Of a DNA stretch of 60,000 bases, positions 47,301 to 59,300 are shown piece by piece. Every line of letters begins with the position of its first letter. Position 1 is the stretch's first letter. Origin of the DNA: Strigamia acuminata (taxonomy: Eukaryota; Arthropoda; Chilopoda; Geophilomorpha; Linotaeniidae); assembly GCA_949358305.1 (NCBI GenBank), contig OX442315.1, positions 37,290,427-37,350,426 on the forward strand, given 5' to 3'. The notes under the pieces were generated by a model. That model searched no databases and was not told the origin of the DNA. It saw nothing but the letters and a program-made list of their open reading frames with translations. A program made the translations under genes and the position numbers.

Positions 47301-50300
47301 GATTGTTGGATGTTGGGTCGCAATTATTGATTCTCGGGTTGTTAGTAAAATTTAACAATTTGTGTTTTCTGTTCGTTCTTGAATTTGTCCATGATAATCT
47401 CCTAACTCACTTGTCAGTCTGCTTAAAAAAATAGTTAAAGAAAAATTTTAAAATATTTATTTAACAAAAGTAATTAAGACTTACTTCACAGCGGTTCGTG
47501 ACTTTTGACCCACTCTGTATTTGTCATAGCAGAGCAAACAATTTGTGATATCGCGGTTTGTTAAAACGAGGTTTGACTCTACTACTGCCATATCTCTTGC
47601 CTACTCATTCAGATGATAAAATCGCTAAGAACTGTGCAAAGTACAGTATGTACAGTATGCACGACACATTGAGATGTACGGCACAGTATTTGTAGCCAAA
47701 CTTCTCTCACGTCACAAATTTGTGTATCTGTATTAGGATCCCATAGATATGATGCGTGGACTATCCATTAAAATATTGTCCAAACATGTGTGTATTTGAT
47801 GGTTCAAAGATTAGAAGCAGTCAATGCAGTAAAAGGAAGAGAGAGTCAACAATGTTTTGTGTGTGTGTGCAAACATCTACTTGTATGATTAATTAAACTA
47901 AAATGTCATTATTCAATTATTTTGGCAAAAGCAATATGCTTGTAACTTTTTTAGTAATTATTATTTTCACATAGTTTTTAGTGGAAATAGAAGAGTAGGT
48001 GCATTCAAAAAGTCTAAAACGTATGCAAAACTCGTTTCGTGTTTGTACGTGACGTCATTCCCATTCCCATTGAATAACATGTTTTTCAATGGGAATGACG
48101 TCACGTACAAACACGAAACGAGTTTTGCATACGTTTTAGACTTTTTGAATGCACCTAGTGTTTATTAACTTTTAAGCCGATGTGAATGTTTTTAAAATGC
48201 CATTCAGCTAAGAAGTTTTTTCCCATTTAAATGACTCGCAGACTTAAGTAAACATTGATTATTCCAATATTTTGGCATGCACAAGTAAATTGCATAAAAA
48301 CTGTATTAACTACAGGTATTCAAACTCCGTCCTCTATTTAACTTGTGATGATTGTTGCGGATGCAACTTCAAATTGTATTTGGAGATGTTTAAAAACGGT
48401 GTAGAGACTCGATGGAACTGGATTGAAACTGATTTCTTCAGATTGACAAGAAGAGACGCGTACGCAATGAGTTTACATATTAAACACTAAATTTTATTCA
48501 CAAACAGGATATGCAAATTCTCCTACTACTCCCTCTTTATACATAGAAATAGAATAATCCGTTTACAGAGTGGGTCACCAAAGTGACCCTCTGGTTGCCA
48601 AACATGGCGCCACCTCCAATTCGTAACTTTTAAACGACAGTTTTTACAATGATGTTGTTCTGGCAGGAAAATTGTTGCTTAGCAAACTAGTACAGTATTC
48701 GCCAGATAAATTTTACAAATTGTGAACACTAGTGTTCGAGATAAAGTAATACTGGAAATACAGTACGGAGTACTTGATTTATCATATCATGGGCATTTAT
48801 TGGGTGTTTGATATAATTACATTTGTATCAAATAGCCATGTATAAATATAAATTGCAATCAATTTACATGTTGTGTTTTTCTGGTTCCGAAAAAGTAAAC
48901 AGTTTTCAGTTTACTGTTCATTTCTGTCTGGTTCTGTGTTAGGGTATTTATTCGTGAGTAAACTCAGTTTACTCATGAAAGTTGGAATTTATTTAACTAT
49001 ACTCGAGTTGCACTCAAAAAGGCACCTCACAATGTGTACTCCCATTGGTCGAGCCAGTTTACTACAAACTCTCGACTGTATACTACTACTAGGAGAAGTA
49101 GTTTTGTTTTTTATTTATTGTTGTGATTTTTATGACTAATTTAGTTTGTTATTTTGATTTTATGTAATAAAAAATGTTATTTCCATCATTAAAATGAAGT
49201 TTTACACATTAAAAAATGTCAAACTCATGTTTGTTGTGTTTATTGCTTACATCGTCTGGAAGTTTGAATTTTAGGCCGTTGCCTAGGCAATCGATTACAA
49301 TGTCTGTACATTGTAATGCAATTTTGGTGTTTGGGTCTACTTTTCTGGATCACTACACCAGTAAACTGGCTCGACCAATGGGAGTACACATTGTGAGGTG
49401 CCTTTTTGAGTGCAACTTGAGTATAGACTGTTTTCAGTCTAGTTGTCAAATCTGAAAAATCTGTATAAAAGCAATGGTTCAATCCTATTGTTTCTGACGG
49501 TAAACGTCGTCCAATGCCATGCACGATATCCTCGCGACCACACAGTCGCTGTCTGTCTCACGAGATGTGATGGTAAACTTTATCCATCACCACGTCCAGC
49601 AGCATCACTCATCTTCTAAAGTATTCAATGCCACCCAGGCCTAATTCCTCGAGAATTTTAGTGGTGTCACCACAAGCAAAGGTTTAGATTTCCTTGCTCA
49701 GGGTGTTATTCGACCACACATTAACAGCGGCAACTTTGGCCACAGACTATGATACACTATCGTTTGCATAGCACTCATAGACTGTCTTTCAACAGCCAGC
49801 ATTTCACCACAGACAATGGCAAGCAACAACATCGCCTGCAGGTAGTTGCACATATTCGTAGAAATATGTACAGTGCTCGAGTAAGTTTAGATTTCACAAA
49901 ATCAGACAAGAGCTCGCGACTTCCTGTTGCAAGGAAATATATACTCTCGGCTAGATTACCGCAAGCCAAATGCTACAATTTAGTGGCAATTTGAAAAAAA
50001 TTAAACATAATTTATAAAAGTTACAGGTATTTTAGTTGACACCCTTGAGAAAAAAAGTATTTGATCACTAGAAAGCTGAGAGAAAAGTATTCGATCAAGC
50101 ACAGAAAATTTTTGAATTTTGAATTTATAATTAATGACAACACTGTCCCCTCTTCTCTAAACTCACTATACTCTGACCCACCATAAGAGACACACCAGTT
50201 CCGAGCCTATTCACTGGTGTAGGGCTACATAAAAGTAGGCCAAAATACCAGAAATAGAATGGATGTGTACACTGTTAGAGAGGAGTAAATAGGCTCGGCC

Positions 50301-53300
50301 AATAGGAACTGGTGCTAGTGGTGTGTCTTTAACGGCGAGCCTGAGTATAGTGCTCATCCAATACATTGAGAAGTGATTTTCATGTTTCATGTTTCATGTA
50401 AATTTAACAAATTTGGTTTGTTTCAACTTCGGGTTTATGTAATTTGGAAAAAACGCACTCTGGCGGCGATTTGAAGCACCAATATAAAAGCCTTTTTTCC
50501 AAAAACTTGGTTTTTTATATAACCCATTTGTTTACAGTTATTTTGAAGATGAATGCAACATCGATGAAACACGATTCTAAGCACATTACATAGCACCTAC
50601 AATTAAAAATTTTCAGAAAACGTTGCAAAATAAAGCCAAATCAAAATAAATAATTCTAACAAATTTCAAGTTTTAATTCGAATTTATAGTTTTTGTATAT
50701 TTTAAAATTCTTTTCGGCAACCACGAAGACGTATCTGGTATTGACAATTTCCTTCTTCTTCCCAAACTTCACATAGCTGATGTAATTTACCATGTGAAGG
50801 GTGCGCTTGGTCGAATTCTTTCCCTCGGATCAATTACGAATATGTCGAAGCACGCAGCATTTTGAGGTTGTCTGTTCTTCTGCTTCCAACTTGTACACAG
50901 GCAAGATGGAATTTGGAAATTTGAAATTTTGGAATTTTGAAATTTTGGAATTTTAGATGGGTTTTTCCATCGACAAATAAATTGTTAATGCTCCATTGAG
51001 TTTTATGTGGGGAAAAGTAATTGACAAACATTTGCAGTGGCAAACAGTTTTTTATCATCTGATTTATTGTACTAATTTTAAGCTACTAATTAGCAAACGC
51101 ACAATTAAAGGTTATGGGGGTGGCGATTAACATTTTCTTCTGCTTTTGGCAGATTGATGGATTTATTTTCTCCGGGGCTTGTTTTAAATAGGCTTAAGGT
51201 TTAAGATATATATTTTTTTTTTCAATTTTATTTCAATTAACATGTTGCCATGATCAGTGATCCAGAACCATTTTCCTGGAGTTGTTGCTCAGCAACCAGT
51301 TGTTTACCATATCCCTACTCAAAATGTCTACTAGGGCCCAAAGGGAGTGCAGATTTGGTGCAATTACCATGGTTAATCAGCTGACCATGTAGGCTTAAAA
51401 ATTTTCACAATTATTAAGCTCACTTTAGACATCATTTGGCCAAAATCTAAAATGACTTATTCCTGCGGTTTTTTGACACGTGACTGATCTTGAGGAAATT
51501 CAAAAAAAAGATGGATGCCAATCCAACTTTTATGGCTACTTTTGGCATTAAAATAAATTACTTATGCATGAAAAATTTTGTACAATACATCTTTTTAAAA
51601 GAATGTTTCTAATTACCTCTATGAGAACCGGGAGTCGAAGAAGTGATCTAAAAGCCAACAAAACATGTTTAACGCCAATTCTAGCCATGCTTCCTAGCGT
51701 TTTTATTTCTATTGCACTTAAATACCTGTAATCGAAAACTCTTTTAACTGTAGTTGCTCTATTTTATTGTATCTCTAGCTACAGACCACCTATTTGAAGA
51801 GTTTTTCAGCACTCAAAAGTTAAAACAATCTTTTTAAAATAAAAATTACTTGTAAAAACAATATTTATCTAGTTAATTTGACCTAAGTATCCAATTTGTT
51901 TTGCCAATATTTACTGTACTAGGGATAGTTGATCAATTAAAATGTCGTTGGCGTGACATCAATGAAAAGCCAGCAATTCCTTGTCAAATATTTATTGGGT
52001 AATAAATAGAAAGAACTAAAAATAGATAAAAAGAAATTGGGGAAGTGAAAGTCAACAGCTTTTCTTTATCGATCTTTATTTTCATTATGTTTTTTGCTGT
52101 TTTGCCAAACTTCAGTTATTCATATGAATCATTGTGATTGCTGTCCTCAATATTTCTTTTTTTTTTATCTTATGCATGTTAGACAGGGACTATCATCATT
52201 ACTTAGTGAAATTGTAAATTGATATATTGATCTTTGAATAATGGGTATGTTGAGTTTATTAATGGTTCTTTTATCTTTAGCATGGTGGAGAACTGAGCAA
52301 TAAAAAAGAGTTGAAGGGCGAGTGCTGGAAATTGTTTACTGTTCTACAGTTCCCAGTATCTTGATGACAAATCCAAACTGCACATATCACACTTCTGCAA
52401 ATACATTTAACCTGGCTGTTGTCGAGCTTCTTATACCATGTTCATACCAACGGATCGAGTTTGGCTGGATCTGATCCGCCCGATCAGATCCAACTGAACA
52501 GAGTTCCAACATTGACTTGGATGGAGTTGTGTTCACACCAAAATGTGATTCAATCAAACCAAACCGGGTTTTAGTAGCAACAGGTTTTAGAAACACCTCG
52601 CTACAATGGCTGCCATTTTATTATCGAATAATGCGCAACAATGGAATGCTACAGACTGCTGGTATTATTTAATGAATTCCAATCCGAATCCAATCGTCGA
52701 ATCGAGTTGTGGGAACTCGATTGACGAACTTAGTTGTTGGGCATATGGATCTGGATCCGTGAACGGAGTTCAGTGTTCACGCCAATCTTGGATCTAGATC
52801 CGCAGCTTCGGATGAGATCCAAAAGCTTGGTGTGAACATGGTATTACGCACAAGAAATGTAAGCAACAATATTGTGTTACTAGGTGCATTCAAAAACTCT
52901 AAAACGTATGCAAAACTCGTTTCGTGTTTGTACGTGACTTCATCCCCATTGAGTCACGTTCAAACACGAAACGAGTTTTGCACACGTTTTAGAGTTTTTG
53001 AATGCACCTACTATCTTTATGCGACAAAAAAAATACGTAATTTAAAAAAAAAACAATTTAATTAGTCTGGTTTTGACGTAGAACTACCAACACTATTCAT
53101 GTGATGGAAGGAACAACAAGAATAAACAATACCACGATAGAAAACAATTCCAAGAATAAACAGTGCCACAATAGAAAGCAATTTCCATCAAGAGATGGCA
53201 CTATAAATACAGCAAACAATCCCCTCTGCACGTAGTGGTATGTTATGGCACGCATATTTACAAACTACAGGCGCCTTAGTAATCTTTGCGGCCAAGAGTG

Positions 53301-56300
53301 ACTCATGTATCTAACAGAATTATTAACGGAGGAAGTCAAGCTCCCTGCTCAGATTGAGCTCACCCCACCTTACCTTGCCTTAACAAAGTGAAACAAACCA
53401 AACAAACACTCACACAGATGATAAATTCAAAATTTCAACGCTGTCTGAACTATTGATGCATTAGTCATTCCTGGCCACGAAATCAGCACAGGGATTCGAG
53501 AAGTGCCGACAGTTTGTAAATGTGCTTGCAGCACAGTTAAGCACATTTACTACTGTGTCCCTCTGAATCTACAGTATTTTGATCAGTTTCCGTTCTCAAT
53601 TTTTTTGTTTAAATCAAACCGATCTGCCTTTATTCTGTGGGTGTTTTGTCAAGCTGAAAGCGAACTGATTTTAGTTGCAATAGCATTTTTCAAGTTAAAA
53701 CCGAACAAAGACTGGTCTTTAAACGAAACTGATCCCACACGCTTACTGTTGAGTACAGATGCTGTTAACATTAAATACAGTACGTATTGCACTATTAAAA
53801 TTCAGAGAAGCATTTTATAGGATGTTGCGCCTCTGGATTACTAATATTTTAAATAACTAAGAGCCCGCGAACGGCTAAATAAAACAAACATTTATAAGTA
53901 AAATATGACTTAAGCTATTTATTCTGTAACAACTAATGGTGACATAAAATACAATAGATTCGAATAAACGTTACACATTTGAGCAAATAATGAATTGAAC
54001 TATGACTTGAACAAATAATTAAAATGTTAAAATTTACTGACAAGAATATCTTTAAAGTTGTGTTTCGTTGTCTTCACATCACAATCCTCAGTCACACCAG
54101 ACGGGTCCAATCTGACAGTGACGGCGTCGATGTAAAAATGCAAGCTCGGCTGTGCTAAATATTCTTTGCTGAGTCAAGCCAGGAGCATTCCTCTTTGGAC
54201 AAAGAATTCCCTCTCTTTCCAGGTTAAAATAATAATAAAGGCTCGACCAATGGGTAATTGGCCCAATTTATAGTTGATCAGAGTATAGTGATAGTGATTT
54301 TTGGGATCATACTTAATATTCTTTTCCAGTTTAATGGAAAAGAAACCATAGTAGAGTTCTTGTTAAGTCTCATTTACTTTTTTCCAACTCTTATAAGCTT
54401 GATAAATTACTTTGCTAGAGGGTTTGTTGACCGTTAAAGCAGATGTTGTCATTTTGTGTCTTTGCACATAATAAGCTTCATGTTCGAACATCACAGTGGC
54501 CGACCTAATGCTTTTACACGGACAGAAGAAAACAATCTGTGGTTTCAGTTTTCGCTTTGATGTGGAATTTTTATTTGCTTCTTAAAATTGCCAAGTTGTC
54601 GCAAGAATTGACATATTGGAGGTGACATGAGGGAAGTATAGGAGAATCTTCTAAAAATTTTATCACACAATATTGTGTTTTTTTTCTTTTTCCAACATGT
54701 AGATATCCACAGGGGATTAAGGAAATCAATCAATTCTCATTTTGTTTGATACTTTAAAATGAAATTTCCATTGAATTTTTCCTATATGTATGAAGCAGAT
54801 GCTAAATTCAATTTGCTTTCACATTTTCAATAATCCACTCGTGCATTGACCATCACAGATAATAAACCGTAATTTAGTGATCTCTGCCATTCACTTTTCC
54901 TCCACAAGATGTATGGACTGCTGATGAACTTTATTCTCCAGAGGCATTTGCTAGATTGGTCTGAGAAGAATTAAATTTGAGTGCCACCTGAGTAAAATAT
55001 GTTTTATTAATATTGTAAAAATATATGTGCTGTAAATATGAGCCTTTTCCACTTCATCAGGCCATTTTCAGGCGTACTATTATATCGTATTACCTCACAT
55101 TAAGCACGCCAGTGTAGTGTGAGGTTTACCGGCATGCTGATAAACCCCGTTTCCAGGGCCGTCTTAACACTTTTCTAGCCCTGGGCTTAAAAGAATCAGG
55201 CGCCCCTTGTCCCTTGTCGTAATTTTAAAAAAATCATTTTTACATTTGCAATTTTACAGGCCCGTTCCTAGGGTCCCCCCTTCAAAAGAAGTACCGGTAA
55301 GCATTTTTGTGAAAAATAAATTTGAATAAAAAAATGCATTTTTGGACCTACAAATGCATTTTCGAACATAAAAATGCATCTTTAAGGGTGGCGCCCCCTG
55401 ACCTGTGGCGCCCGTGTGTTTTACACACTATCAACAATGTGTAGGAACGGACCTACAAGTTCAGTTTATATTTGAACACTGTAGGAGGCACTGTAGGAGG
55501 CGCCTGGCATACTTCTCTGTCCAGCACCCCTCTCTGCCTAGCGCCATTTCTTCCCGGTGCCCCTCTCCACCTGGCATTCCTCTCCGCCCGGCGCCCCTTT
55601 CCGCCCGGCGCCCCTGGGCTGCAGCCCACTTAGCCCAATGGTAAAGATGGCTTGCCCGTTTCTAACGGCATGCTGGTGTAATTGAGTACGAATTTTTATT
55701 TCAAGGGTATTACGTGTTAATAACGTCCAGTGTACGTCTGCGAGACGTTCCTTTACCTTATACTGTGTGTATATAAGGTGTTCTTGTTTACAATGACTTT
55801 ACAATAATGATTACTGCCTTAACAAACAAATGCAAAAGGTTTAGCTACAGTGCTAAAATTTAAAACCAATGCCTTGAAACTTCTAGCTGAACTGAATTAC
55901 AAAGTTTCAGCTACTGCTAAATCGCTTAGTGTTTCGAGATCTTGTATGGAAGATTGGGCGAAGCAGAAAGACCAACTGTTAGTGTGCAATTCTGATAAAG
56001 AATTTAATGTAGTACTAAAAGATGCCAAAGATGCCTGACTGTCGTAATCGAGGAAAATATCCTTTACTCGAAGAAAATTTGGTGTCATTGATTAAAGAGC
56101 AGAGGAAAGTTGGGTACACTGTAAGTGGTGTGACATTAAAGATAAAAGTTGAAACTCTTTTCCATGAACTTGGAAAAACTGGTTAATTTAAAGCATCCAA
56201 TTGGTGGATGATGCGATTTTTGCACCGCCATGACCTTGTTAACCATCGTGTAACCAGTGGCGGTTAAAAAGTCCCTGCTAATGCACCTGAACTTGCCAAC

Positions 56301-59300
56301 GGTTTTTTTTGTTGATCTCGATTCGGTAATTACTACAGCTTCGGTGACAGATTCGTATATGTGGTTTGGTATGCCAAACACAAACACCATTGACTTTAAG
56401 TGTGTGAAATCAGTACTTTGCAAGACTACTGGGTATGATATATTGCGTTATACTAACAAGCAAGTGCAAATTGAATTTGATGATGATAATAGGCGACAAT
56501 AAAAATTCATAAAATCAAAACTATTAAAATGATGAGCATCATGTATAAAATGGTAACAGGTATTGTACATTGGGACAACAGTTTACATGCGCATGTGTAC
56601 AGCCTTGGACATAAAGTCGTCCCATTCCAGCTTGAAGCTCACCTGCAGAATGAGCGTTTTTGGCTGTATCCACCAGGTAGTGCAAAAACTCACTGATAAG
56701 TTGTGACAAATTGACATCATCGGTTTAGATGATTGTGTGACATCATTTAAATATCAATTTGTCACAACTTTTCAGTGAGTTTTTGCACTACCTGGTGGAT
56801 ACAGCCGAAAATGCTCATTCTGCAGGTGAGCTTTAACCTGGAATGTCCAAGGCTGTACTGTACACATATTAATGGGAATCCAACTTTTATAATCATTTGG
56901 ATTTAAGTTTGGAATTGATTTGGGTTAAAGTTTGTAAGAACTTGGAATTGATTTGGGTTAAAGATTGTAAAGTTAAGTTAGTAGTTTGACTTGACAATTT
57001 CTGTACCTTAATTATAGTGGCAAATAATTCTGTTTAACAGCATGCAATTTTGCATTAGAATTCAAATTATTGCTGTAGTAAGTAAGTAATTCAACCTTGT
57101 ACTTTACAATGGTTTAATGAATATTGATTTGAAACATTTCATTTACCAGTACATCGATAAAATGCCAACCAAATTAATTATGATTAAAAAATATTAAAAC
57201 ATTGATAAAATATTGTTAAATTGTCAATTTTTTTCTTAATCTTTTTCAGATGGAAGCTCTCGTGAAAGAAATGCAGCACGAAGAGCGAGGTGTGCCCGTT
57301 CGATGCCAGAAAGTCTTCCTTACACACATCCCTTGCGCCTTTATGGGTGAGTAACTTTAGGGGCCATTCATAAATTACGTAACGCAAAATTTGGGAATTT
57401 TAGACCCCCTCCCTCTTTGTAACATGCTCGTGACAAATTTCCGAACCCCCTATCCCATAATTACGTAAGAAAACTGAAACCCCCCCCTTCCAAATTTTCC
57501 AAAATCATACAAAAATGCTTATATTTTTGTTATTAAAAATTAAATTTTTTTTTAATATGGAACATAACAAAATTGGAAATCCTACCCTCTCCCAAAGTAG
57601 TGACCCGTAGCAAAATTTAAAACCTACTCCCCCCCCCCCCCTTGGTGCGTGACGTAATTTATGGACAGCCCCTTCAGATGAACTGAAAATTGCTTTGTAG
57701 ACATTATAGCAAATGAAATTTGTGTTGCTTACTGCACATGGGCAAACAGTTTATCCAAGAAGTTAGACCATCTGGGCTGTGGCAGGCCATGCATTTGAAG
57801 GCGGCCCTAAAACACAATATAATTCTAAGGCCCCCCCCCCACTTCCCTTTAAAAATTTATTAATGGCGGCCTTGACGTAACAATTGACCAAACGGCCCCC
57901 TTGTAAAATTGTGTCCCTTGATAAAATTTCGGGAAGAGCTATTCAAATTTAAAAAAATATGACAATTCGAGTGTTTTGCACTTCGATTCATAAGTCACTT
58001 GTAATGTTTATTTGTGACACTACCCTTGCGCAGCGCCACCTTTGCTAAACCTATGCAAATCAGCTAACTCGGCACGCCGTGTGCGTTATTTCATCCTTCA
58101 ACATCCACAACAATAAAAAAAAAACACAACAGCAATTTTTAAGAAATTGCGCAAAATTTTGTAAAAAAAAAATCGAGTTTATATTCTCAAAGTTTTTTCA
58201 TGTATGGTGGGTGGGTGGATGTGACTGGACCCTGGTGATACCGAGGCCCTTTTATACCGAGGGCCTAGGCGGGCGTTTCTCTTTTGCTATGCGGTAATCC
58301 TCCACTGCATTTGGGACTTTGAAATTTGGGTAAATTTATAGGGATTAGGCCAATTTTATACATTTTGGGCATGTAAAAATGATTATTTTAGCATATTTTG
58401 GTTCAATTCTCATTGAAAGAAATTCATACTCACTTAAAACGACATGCCGATAAAAATGGGGTTTACCGGCATGAATTGTTGACCAATGTGTCTGGTCACT
58501 TTGTTTATATTTTTCTTTTGTGAAGAACAAATGTATTCGTGTATTTCCACTCTATTTTGTCTTGTATTTTGCGGTCTCGGTGAAAAGTAATCTCGATCTC
58601 GATGTATCTGTCTAAAACGTTTATCTGAAATTAAATGGCAGACTTATTCCAGTTTAATGTATACAATTAAATGCCACTCTTTATTTGGATTAACATGTTT
58701 ATTGGACCGGAAGTATCAACAGTTTTGAGCTTTAGCAAAATCCGGAATCTGCGGTTGTTCAATTCGCTGTTACTATGCAGTTCCGTAAGTACATCTTGGT
58801 GAGCCTTTGTGCATCCTTTCTGTACAGCAGGCCATTATTCACAAACAATTTGAACTTTTTGCGAAAACCTTCAACTGTAGTTGCTTGCATTACTACAACA
58901 CTTGAAAGTTTATTGAATTATGTGAATTTGCCAAAGCAGCACTAATATACAGAGTTTATGGCAAGTCGCGCCTATGACTAGCGTCATGTCGCGTATATGC
59001 ATTCCTACGTGATGACGATAAAAAAGACACTGAACTCGAGGTTTTCTGAATTTTAAATTTTAAAAACAGTATGCGATTTAGTTTATTATACATATGTTTT
59101 GTGTTCTTTTGGAAAGTCATCAAAATCATATGTTTACATCTGGTTCTTGCATGATCTTTCTGTATGTCTTAAGAGCTAAAGTGGCGAGAAAAGCTAAACA
59201 AATTATTTATTCATTTGTATTTATTTACACGATTTATATTATTTTCTAGGATACGACCTTACCGAATGGCTGATGGACAGGCTCAAAATTGAAGATGCAG
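41376..59300 (+). CDS. R7-family regulator of G-protein signalling (RGS6/7-like), first three coding exons
   Basis: Exons 41376-41456, 57250-57346 and 59250-59300; the gene continues beyond the window. Exon 1 (MTKTSPLMMEPTSDQQHRQK ending LIK) joins in phase 0 to MEALVKEMQHEERGVPVRCQ. This resembles the start of RGS6/RGS7 just before and within the DEP domain (VFLTHIPCAFMG, YDLTEWLMDRLKIEDA). R7 RGS proteins with G-beta-5 speed GTP hydrolysis on Gi/o alpha subunits in neurons. The RGS, GGL and rest of DEP lie outside. The 15.8-kb first intron makes the link to exon 1 an inference from phase and alignment; the exon at 57250 could instead start its own transcript, as it begins with ATG. Confidence 0.78.
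41517..41552. repeat. (GGAAA)n microsatellite
   Basis: About seven GGAAA units shortly after the donor of RGS exon 1. Confidence 0.9.
42200..42240. repeat. 11-bp tandem repeat (AATGCAAGTGC)
   Basis: About three and a half units in the first RGS intron. Confidence 0.8.
42676..43142. mobile_element. MITE with CCGTATTACCCCGCC ends and an internal 20-bp minisatellite
   Basis: Inverted ends CCGTATTACCCCGCCTATTG flanked by TA (42674-42675, 43143-43144). Internal copies of the palindrome CGGCATGCCG recur near both ends. The centre (about 42832-43015) is a tandem array of 20-bp units (CGTTCATTTTAAGCAATTTT). Its left part matches 55087-55153, which precedes a pogo-like transposase relic, so this is probably its non-autonomous relative. 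Confidence 0.85.
44129..44257. mobile_element. Diverged member of the GCATTCAAAAAG MITE family
   Basis: Ends GCTGGCATTCAAAAAG and, inverted, GCTGCATTCAAAAGG next to TA. It is related to the two better copies at 47998 and 52883; another end lies near 45435. Confidence 0.5.
46696..47580. mobile_element. Decayed pogo-like element carrying a nested element
   Basis: The left end CAGTCGAACTTTGTAATAAC and right end GTTAAAACGAGGTTTGACT match the family at 19908-20485. It is interrupted by the element at 46835-47518. Confidence 0.65.
46835..47518. mobile_element. Nested DNA element with GGGTCAAAAGTCAC ends
   Basis: Left end AGAGGGTGGGCCAAAAGTCA is matched inverted at the right by AGAGTGGGTCAAAAGTCACG. 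No transposase was recognised. The family was not determined. Confidence 0.6.
47998..48155. mobile_element. Near-perfect palindromic MITE (158 bp), GGTGCATTCAAAAAG family
   Basis: Arms of about 70 bp start GGTGCATTCAAAAAGTCT and are flanked by TA. The arms are nearly identical, which suggests recent movement. They contain TGACGTCA. Confidence 0.85.
48998..49425. mobile_element. MITE with ATACTCGAGTTGCACTC ends
   Basis: About 62-bp inverted arms run inward to CCATTGGTCGAGCCAGTTTA and its inverted partner. Related arms occur at 50164-50352 and near 54240. Confidence 0.8.
50164..50352. mobile_element. Small MITE related to the 48998 element
   Basis: Ends CACTATACTC and inverted GAGTATAGTG. The inner part GAGCCTATT...AATAGGCTCGGCCAATAGG repeats the GGCTCG-CCAAT theme of that family. 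Confidence 0.65.
52433..52848. mobile_element. MITE with ACCATGTTCACACCAA ends
   Basis: The left end ATACCATGTTCATACCAACG matches the inverted right end ATACCATGTTCACACCAAGC. It is rich in GGATCTGATC-type words. No coding. Confidence 0.65.
52883..53008. mobile_element. Palindromic MITE (126 bp), same family as 47998
   Basis: Arms start GGTGCATTCAAAAACTCT and are flanked by TA (52881-52882, 53009-53010). The arms are close to the 47998 copy in sequence, with a shorter loop. Confidence 0.85.
55154..55654. mobile_element. hAT-like element (501 bp) with 8-bp target-site duplication
   Basis: Flanked by CCCGTTTC (55146-55153 and 55655-55662). The host sequence without the insert is visible at 42740-42765 in the related MITE. 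Ends CAGGGCCGTCTTAAC and, inverted, CAAGCCATCTTTACCATTGG. The same family is at 7764-7923 in opposite orientation. A GC-rich centre repeats GGCGCCCCT; three TGCATTT words stand at 55330-55382. Confidence 0.85.
55850..56502 (+). pseudogene. pogo/Tigger-like transposase relic
   Basis: The N-terminal helix-turn-helix piece (LKLLAELNYKVSATAKSLSV, then SRSCMEDWAKQKD) is followed by LLEENLVSLIKEQRKVGYTV in another frame, then FLHRHDLVNH, then DSVITTASVTDSYMWFGMPN and CKTTGYDILRYT. Stops and frameshifts separate the pieces. The DDE catalytic core is largely missing. Confidence 0.75.
56600..56855. mobile_element. Palindromic Tc1-type MITE (256 bp)
   Basis: Ends CAGCCTTGGACATAAAG and, inverted, CAGCCTTGGACATTCC, flanked by TA. 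The arms of about 105 bp pair almost completely (TTTGCACTACCTGGTGGATA on the right arm). Confidence 0.85.
57360..57672. mobile_element. MITE with GGGGCCATTCATAAATTACG ends
   Basis: Inverted ends GGGGCCATTCATAAATTACG and GGGGCTGTCCATAAATTACG. Pyrimidine-rich inside, with a C-run near 57631. One end of the same family stands at 18030-18072. It lies 14 bp after the donor of RGS exon 2. Confidence 0.75.

Larger units (their letters stand above)
55087..56502 (+). mobile_element. pogo-like transposon remnant, hit by a hAT-like element
   Basis: The left end (CGTATTACCTCAC, then ACCGGCATGCTGATAAACCC) matches the MITE at 42676. It is split by the 501-bp hAT-like element and resumes TCTAACGGCATGCTGG. 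A transposase relic follows. No right inverted repeat was found, so the element is probably truncated. Confidence 0.65.

Noticed and set aside
57250-57387. Minus-strand frame opposite RGS exon 2
   Set aside because: It is the shadow of a coding exon with good splice sites and DEP-domain similarity on the plus strand.
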